Source: Arthrobacter nitrophenolicus (GTDB taxonomy: Bacteria; Actinomycetota; Actinomycetes; Actinomycetales; Micrococcaceae). From it: a DNA stretch of 64,000 bases. The translations under genes were made by a program, and so were the position numbers. The DNA is taken from contig NZ_AOFD01000010.1 of NCBI RefSeq assembly GCF_000332815.1, positions 1 to 64,000 on the forward strand, written 5' to 3'. Shown piece after piece: positions 59,235-64,000 of this stretch (position 1 is its first letter; each line of letters opens with the position of its first letter). The notes below the pieces were generated by a model that ran no database searches, was not told where the DNA came from, and saw only the letters and a list, made by a program, of their open reading frames with translations.

Positions 59235-60004
59235 ACATTCACTACTTCCACAGAGTATTCATCGAGTTGGGCGCGTTCTTCGGCGCTGAAAACCTTGTCT
59301 GTCACCATCACATCCACCCGCTCCAGGCCGGCGACCAGTACCCGGGCGTTGCTGTGCCACTTCGCGGCGGCAGCAGCGAGGATGACGCGCGTTCCCGATT
59401 CCAGCCCGGCCCGTTTCACGGCGGAATCTTCCAGGTCATGGGCCAGGAGTCCGTCCCTGGTGCTTACGGCGCAGGGCGTGATGATTGCCGTATCGAACCG
59501 CAGGGACCGGATGTTTGCCTCGGCCAGGGGTCCGCGGAAACACAGTTCACCGGGCACCACGTTTCCACCGGGGAGCAGGAGCCCGGGCCGGACGCCTGCC
59601 CCGGCGTCCTCACCGGCGGCAGCGTTCAGCGCCTGCAAGGACATGGGCATCAGCGTCAGGTCCCTGCCAGCCAGGGCACGGGCCACCTCCGTGGCCGTGC
59701 TCCCGCTGTCCAGCCAGACATGCTCACGGTCCCGCAGCAGGCCCGCAACAGCAGCCGCGATACGTCGCTTGGCGTCCTGGTCCTCCAGTTCGCGCTGCCC
59801 GTAACCGGGGTTGTCCCCGGGCCCCAGCAGGCTGCGGGCCCCGCCGTGCACCCGACGGAGCACCCCGTTGGCGGCCAGCACCTCAAGGTCGCGGCGGATG
59901 GTTGCTCCGGACGCGTTACAGGCCACAGTGAGCTCTTCGACGCTGACTTCGGCCCGCGCCCGCAGAAGGTCTGCGATTGCGCGGTGCCGCTCGTCCGTCT
60001 TCAT
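59231..60004 (-). CDS. DeoR-family transcriptional regulator
   Basis: A 257-residue protein with a DeoR HTH (RHRAIADLLRARAEVSVEELTVACNASGATIRRDLEVLAANGVLRRVHGGA) and the sugar-phosphate-binding fold LDSGSTATEVARALAGRDL. The ATG at 60004 follows a possible leaderless promoter (TATCAT on the minus strand). An inverted and a direct repeat lie directly upstream, so it probably represses itself and the overlapping MFS gene until a sugar phosphate binds. Confidence 0.88.
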   Translation of the reverse strand: MKTDERHRAIADLLRARAEVSVEELTVACNASGATIRRDLEVLAANGVLRRVHGGARSLLGPGDNPGYGQRELEDQDAKRRIAAAVAGLLRDREHVWLDSGSTATEVARALAGRDLTLMPMSLQALNAAAGEDAGAGVRPGLLLPGGNVVPGELCFRGPLAEANIRSLRFDTAIITPCAVSTRDGLLAHDLEDSAVKRAGLESGTRVILAAAAAKWHSNARVLVAGLERVDVMVTDKVFSAEERAQLDEYSVEVVNV

Positions 60005-60053
60005 GCTCAAATGATAGCAATTCTTGAGCAACTGATCATCGTTGTGATCATCG
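60004..60053. promoter_or_regulatory. Repeats at the start of the DeoR regulator gene
   Basis: TGCTCAA (60004-60010) and TTGAGCA (60024-60030) form a perfect 7-bp inverted repeat that spans the promoter, and TGATCATCG occurs twice in tandem at 60033-60041 and 60045-60053. Such sites are suitable for a DeoR tetramer. Confidence 0.5.
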
Positions 60054-60060
60054 CTTGCCG

Positions 60061-61743
60061 TCAGCGGGCGCGCTCGACCCGCTTTTCGTCCCAGACGGGC
60101 TCGGCCGATTCATACACCTTGCCGTCGGAGCCGAACACGAGGAACCGGTCGAAGGTCCGTGCGAACCAGCGGTCGTGCGTCACGGCCAGGACGGTGCCCT
60201 CAAAGTGGTCGATGGCCCGTTCCAGCGCTTCAGCCGAATGCAGGTCAAGGTTGTCCGTGGGCTCGTCAAGCAGCAGCAGGGTGGCACCGCTGAGCTGGAG
60301 CAGCAGGATCTGGAACCGTGCCTGCTGCCCGCCGGAGAGCGACTCGTACTTCTGCTCCGACTGTCCGGCCAGGCCGTAGCCGTCCAAGGCACCGGCTGCG
60401 GCTTCCCGGCCCAGCCCCGAGCGGTGCTCGTCCCCGCGGTGCAGGATGTCCAGCAGCGTCTTGCCCAGAAGGTCGGGCCGCACATGGGTCTGCGCGAAGA
60501 AGCCGGGGCGGATGCGGGCCCCAAGTTTGACGGTCCCTTCATGCGGCACCTCCGCTATGTCCACGTCGGATACGGGCAGGTGCTCCCGCTCCGGGTCCGT
60601 GCCGCCGGTGGCAAGCAGCCGCAGGAAGTGCGACTTGCCGGACCCGTTGGAGCCCAGGACCCCAACCCGGTCACCGAACCAGACCTCCGTGGAAAACGGC
60701 TTCATCAGCCCGGTCAGTTCCAGCCGTTCCGCAACAATGGCGCGCTTGGCCGTGCGGCCGCCCTTGAGCCGCATCTGCACGTTCTGCTCAATGGGCAGCG
60801 CCTCCGGCGGCCCGGCCTCGAGGAACTTGGCCAGCCGGGTCTGGGCTGCGTGGTACCGGTTGGCCATATCGGAGCGGAAGGCTGCCTTGTTCTTGTACAT
60901 GTTGACGAGTTCCTTGAGCTTGATATGCTCCTCGTCCCAGCGTTTGCGGAGCTCCTCGAACCGTGCGTTCCGGTCTGCCCGCGCTTCCACGTACGAGCCG
61001 AATCCGCCGCCGTGGATCCATGCCGCAGCCCCGTTGATGCCGGGCTCCAGCGTCACGATCCGCCCCGCGGCATTGTTCAGCAGTTCACGGTCGTGGCTGA
61101 TGAAGAAGACCGTTTTCCTGGACTCGTTGAGCTTCTCCTCGAGCCAGCGTTTGCCGGGCACATCGAGGTAGTTGTCGGGTTCGTCCAAAAGCAGCAGCTC
61201 ATCCGGTCCGGCGAACAGCGCTTCGAGGACCAGCCGCTTCTGCTCACCGCCGGAAAGGCTCGACGCCGGGCGGTGCTGGGCGCGGTCAAAGGGGAGTCCC
61301 AGCGCGGCCATGCATACCTCATCCCAGACGGTCTCCACGTCGTATCCGCCGGCGTCGCCCCAATCGACGATGGCCTGGGCGTACCGCATCTGGGTGGGCT
61401 CGTCGTCGTGCTCCATCATGGCCAGTTCGGCCTCGTCCACCTCGCGGGCGGCGGCAGCCAGCGCCGGCGGGGCGGCGGAAACCAGCAGGTCGCGCACTGT
61501 GGATCCGTCCCGGACCTGTCCCACGAACTGGCGCATGATGCCCATGCTTCCGGACCGTCCGATGACGCCCTCATCAGGGGTGAGGTCTCCGGCGATAATC
61601 CGGAACAGCGTGGTCTTGCCCGTCCCGTTGGGTCCGATCAGCGCAGTCTTGGTGCCGTCCGGAACCTTGAAGGTGACCCCATTCAGCAGCTGGGTGCCGT
61701 CGGAGAGGAAATAGTCGATGCCGGAAACGTCAATATGGGCCAC
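60061..61743 (-). CDS. ABC-F family ATP-binding protein
   Basis: The product of 560 residues has two ATPase domains in one chain with no membrane segment. The first has LIGPNGTGKTTLFRIIAG and LSGGEQKRLVLEALF; the second has VLGSNGSGKSHFLRLLA and LSGGQQARFQILLLQL with LLLDEPTDNLDL. I start at GTG 61743 (VAHIDVSGIDYFL), which has GGGAAG nine bases upstream. ABC-F proteins act on the ribosome, either in translation quality control or antibiotic protection. The linker between domains has EELRKRWDEEHIKLKELV and AAFRSDMANRYHAAQTRLAKFLE. Confidence 0.9.
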   Translation of the reverse strand: MAHIDVSGIDYFLSDGTQLLNGVTFKVPDGTKTALIGPNGTGKTTLFRIIAGDLTPDEGVIGRSGSMGIMRQFVGQVRDGSTVRDLLVSAAPPALAAAAREVDEAELAMMEHDDEPTQMRYAQAIVDWGDAGGYDVETVWDEVCMAALGLPFDRAQHRPASSLSGGEQKRLVLEALFAGPDELLLLDEPDNYLDVPGKRWLEEKLNESRKTVFFISHDRELLNNAAGRIVTLEPGINGAAAWIHGGGFGSYVEARADRNARFEELRKRWDEEHIKLKELVNMYKNKAAFRSDMANRYHAAQTRLAKFLEAGPPEALPIEQNVQMRLKGGRTAKRAIVAERLELTGLMKPFSTEVWFGDRVGVLGSNGSGKSHFLRLLATGGTDPEREHLPVSDVDIAEVPHEGTVKLGARIRPGFFAQTHVRPDLLGKTLLDILHRGDEHRSGLGREAAAGALDGYGLAGQSEQKYESLSGGQQARFQILLLQLSGATLLLLDEPTDNLDLHSAEALERAIDHFEGTVLAVTHDRWFARTFDRFLVFGSDGKVYESAEPVWDEKRVERAR

Positions 61744-61832
61744 GCAGTCCATCTTCCCACGCCCCACCCATGAGTTTTTGCCCGGATATGGCGGTCTGAC
61801 GGGCTTGGAAGCCGCCATACGTGGACAAAATT

Positions 61833-63821
61833 CTAGCCGGCGGCAGTCAGGAATTCCTTGAGCAGCGGCCCCGAGGTGGTTGCCCCCAGCCCGCCGTCCT
61901 CCACAAAGACGGCCACGGCAAGGTCGCCGTGCACGGCCACGATCCATGCGTGGGTCTTCGGCGGTACCTCATTGCCGAACTCGGCGGTGCCTGTCTTGGC
62001 ACCGACCGGGGCCCCCGGAACCGAGGACAGGAACCCTGCGTGGCCACTGGTGACGACGGCACGCATCATGTCCGCCAGGGACGCCGCCTCCTGCGCGGTA
62101 ATCGGCTGCCCGGAAGCTGGAGCAGGGGCTTCCGCCGTTGCCGTGGCCGAGGGCTGCGCGGCGGGAGCAGTGGAACCGCTGGTGGTCCCGGCAGCCGCTT
62201 CGCCGCCGTCGGGATTCAGGACGAGCTGCGGCGCAACGGGTGCACCCTTGGCCACGGATCCCGCCATCATGGCGGCGGCCAGGGGTGACAGCAGGATCTT
62301 GCCCTGGCCGATCATGGACGCGGCATGCTCGGTCCCGGAAGCCTCACCCGGGACAGATCCCAGGAAGGCCTCCGCTCCAAGGGTGGGGGCCTCCACGGCC
62401 AGTCCCATGGCCATGGCGGCAGACTCGAGCTGGCCCTGCGGGACTTTGTCCCGGGCGGCAATGAACGCAGTGTTGCAGGAGTGCGCAAAGGCGTCCCGGA
62501 GGGTGACCGAGCCCAGGGAACCCTCCGGGTACCCCTCCGCATTCTTGAAGGTCCGGCCATCCACCGTGAGCGTGGGAGTGCACTCAACCTTGGATTCGGG
62601 TGTCAGGCCGTTGCGGAACATTGCCAGGGAATCGACCATCTTGAAGATCGACCCCGGCGCGTACTGGCCCAGCATGGCCGTGTTGTAGCCGTTGCTCCCC
62701 GGACCGGATGCGACAGCCAGAACGGCACCCGTCGAGGGCCGGAGGGCGACGATGGCGGAGGCAGGTCCCACCTTCGCCAGGGTGTCTTCGGCAAGCGTCT
62801 GCAGCCGGGGGTCCAGCGTGGTCTTCAGCGGTGTGCCGGACGTCGGTTCCACCTCGAACAGGACCCGCCGGGGGTCCGTTGCCGAGGACTGGATCTGTTC
62901 CCGGGTCAGGTCGGCCCGCTGGGCACGGATGACGACGGCGTCAGACCCGCGGAGCTGTTCGTCGTACTGCTGCTGCAGCCCGCCGATGCCGGTCAGGTCG
63001 CCGGCAGCGAGGGCCCCTTCGGATTCTTCGATCTGTTCCGCCGTGGCCTCACCCACGGAACCGAGTACGGCGCGGGCAAAAGACCGGGTGGGGGCCAGGG
63101 GCATGGTGGCGGGGATGGCGCGGGCACCGGGAATGGCGGCGATCTGTTCGTTGGTGATGGTGCGGCCCTCTTCCCGCAGCGTGATCGCCGGAACGAAAGC
63201 TTCGGCGCCCGAGGCCTTGACCTGTTCCGCATACACCGCGGGATCGACGCCCACCAGGGCGGCGACCTTGCCGGCCGAATCAGCAGGATCGGCGGAACCG
63301 AGCTGGGGCTTGTCGATGCCGACGTTGACCACGGGGCGATAGGTGACCAGGGGGACGTCCCCGGCGCCGAGGATATCCGCACGCGGCGGCGACTGGGCGC
63401 CCTTGCTCAGGACCTCTGAATCAGCCAGGCCAGGCACCAGCGTGGCGGGGTCCCATACGGTCAGCCATTTGTCGCCGGACTTCTTGAACCTGGCCGAGAC
63501 CGTATATTTCCATTCCGCCTCGCCGAACGTCCACGTGTAGTTCAGCGGCGCGGAGGCGTTGTCCCCGTCAAGGGTGAGCTCGCCGGCGGCAACGGAAGGC
63601 TTTTGGGGATCGAGGGCCGCGAAGACGGACTTGAGCTGGTCGTTGGCGGCAGCAGCATCCTTGCCGTCGAACTCCACCGAGCTGATGTCCAGGCCGGAAA
63701 CGGCGATGGCAAGCTCCGCAGCTGCGGCTTCCGCTCCGCTGCGGCCGTCATCGCAGGCAACCAGTGACGTTCCCAGGATGAGCGCGGCAACAGCAACAGC
63801 AACTATCGATTTTTTCCCCAT
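61833..63821 (-). CDS. Penicillin-binding protein 2A-like transpeptidase lipoprotein
   Basis: A 662-residue lipoprotein (signal peptide SIVAVAVAALILGTSLVAC with Cys at the lipobox). An NTF2/MecR1-like N-terminal domain (SVFAALDPQKPS; LNYTWTFGEAEWKYTV) precedes a dimerisation domain and a class B transpeptidase domain. The catalytic Ser/Lys are in YAPGSIFKMVD, the second motif is HSCNTAF, the third KTGTAEFG. The linker between 555 and 600 is rich in Ala, Pro and Thr. Such proteins synthesise cell-wall cross-links, and low-affinity members confer beta-lactam tolerance. It precedes the ABC-F gene. Confidence 0.9.
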   Translation of the reverse strand: MGKKSIVAVAVAALILGTSLVACDDGRSGAEAAAAELAIAVSGLDISSVEFDGKDAAAANDQLKSVFAALDPQKPSVAAGELTLDGDNASAPLNYTWTFGEAEWKYTVSARFKKSGDKWLTVWDPATLVPGLADSEVLSKGAQSPPRADILGAGDVPLVTYRPVVNVGIDKPQLGSADPADSAGKVAALVGVDPAVYAEQVKASGAEAFVPAITLREEGRTITNEQIAAIPGARAIPATMPLAPTRSFARAVLGSVGEATAEQIEESEGALAAGDLTGIGGLQQQYDEQLRGSDAVVIRAQRADLTREQIQSSATDPRRVLFEVEPTSGTPLKTTLDPRLQTLAEDTLAKVGPASAIVALRPSTGAVLAVASGPGSNGYNTAMLGQYAPGSIFKMVDSLAMFRNGLTPESKVECTPTLTVDGRTFKNAEGYPEGSLGSVTLRDAFAHSCNTAFIAARDKVPQGQLESAAMAMGLAVEAPTLGAEAFLGSVPGEASGTEHAASMIGQGKILLSPLAAAMMAGSVAKGAPVAPQLVLNPDGGEAAAGTTSGSTAPAAQPSATATAEAPAPASGQPITAQEAASLADMMRAVVTSGHAGFLSSVPGAPVGAKTGTAEFGNEVPPKTHAWIVAVHGDLAVAVFVEDGGLGATTSGPLLKEFLTAAG

Positions 63822-63882
63822 CGCGCCATTATCCCCTGCTTTTGCCGCCGGTTTTGCCTGCATGACGGACCGCCCCGGCGGG

Positions 63883-64000
63883 TCAGTTGCCGCCGGCAGT
63901 ATTCAGTCCCAACGCGGGTACCGGCAGCCGGAAAACGTCCTGCAAGGCATGTGTCGCCGCATGCAGGCCGGGCATTCCCGTGACGCCGGGGCCTGGCGGT
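63883..64000 (-). CDS. C-terminal fragment of an unidentified protein
   Basis: The minus-strand frame runs from the right edge to TGA at 63883. Its last residues read TGMPGLHAATHALQD and VFRLPVPALGLNTAGGN. The codon use is like neighbouring genes. I do not recognise the family, and most of the gene is outside the window. It would be just upstream of the penicillin-binding protein, 61 bp away. Confidence 0.45.
   Translation of the reverse strand, partial: PPGPGVTGMPGLHAATHALQDVFRLPVPALGLNTAGGN

Noticed and set aside
61787-61819. Terminator between the penicillin-binding protein and ABC-F genes
   Set aside because: TATGGCGG/CCGCCATA forms a stem but its loop is 17 bases and no T-run follows on the minus strand, so I do not call it.
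1-64000. tRNA genes, rRNA, CRISPR arrays, insertion sequences or prophage
   Set aside because: I found no cloverleaf with a GGTTCGAATCC arm, no regular repeat-spacer pattern, no transposase or integrase, and no phage genes.

Overview
The window looks like chromosomal DNA of a high-GC actinobacterium of the Micrococcaceae (Arthrobacter/Pseudarthrobacter type). This is inferred from the codon use, GTG/TTG and probable leaderless starts, the rpsF-ssb-rpsR-rplI...dnaB block, a CsoR copper operon, a lone WXG100 protein and aromatic catabolic genes with an IclR regulator. I see no tRNA, rRNA, CRISPR array, insertion sequence or prophage.

Layout. 1-6.9 kb: a quinate/shikimate-to-protocatechuate operon (qsuD-qsuB-pcaH-pcaG-pcaB, minus strand), its probable IclR regulator and a divergent MHS-family transporter. 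7.1-12.1 kb: an Opp/Dpp-family ABC importer behind a DtxR/IdeR-like iron box. 12.1-17.1 kb: an ATP-dependent DNA ligase, an AEC transporter, and a coupled LLM oxidoreductase/GH13 pair. 17.1-19.7 kb: an AAHS-type aromatic acid transporter, which shares the two-site operator of the qsu/pca operon, and an aminotransferase. 19.8-24.4 kb: small proteins, a BNR-repeat protein coupled to a MoaD-like protein, a secreted Pro-rich protein with a class F sortase, a universal stress protein and a candidate small RNA. 24.4-27.5 kb: csoR-copZ-copA. 27.5-33.1 kb: DUF2277, WXG100, DMT and MATE exporters, a CGNR regulator, two membrane proteins, DoxX. 33.4-37.8 kb: a very large secreted enzyme joining a rhamnogalacturonan acetylesterase-like domain to a PL11 lyase. 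37.9-46.2 kb: thioesterase, dnaB with a dense DnaA-box cluster upstream, several small genes, then rplI-rpsR-ssb-rpsF with an RBS-masking leader. 46.4-51.0 kb: amino-acid permease and a LAL-type LuxR regulator. 51.0-58.0 kb: M18 aminopeptidase, an ABC exporter with two-component system, a PAP2/diacylglycerol-kinase fusion. 58.0-64.0 kb: MFS/DeoR pair, ABC-F protein, penicillin-binding lipoprotein, and a truncated gene at the edge.

The genes around the left end form one catabolic route: uptake of shikimate/quinate or aromatic acids, oxidation to 3-dehydroshikimate, dehydration to protocatechuate and ring cleavage. A repeated operator ties the transporter at 17.2 kb to this route.

A technical point matters for any reader: 12 genes are broken by frameshifts, and in every case the reading frame is restored by adding back one or two G/C bases next to a short G/C run. 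This uniform pattern is better explained by consensus indel errors than by real gene decay, so I annotate these genes across the break.
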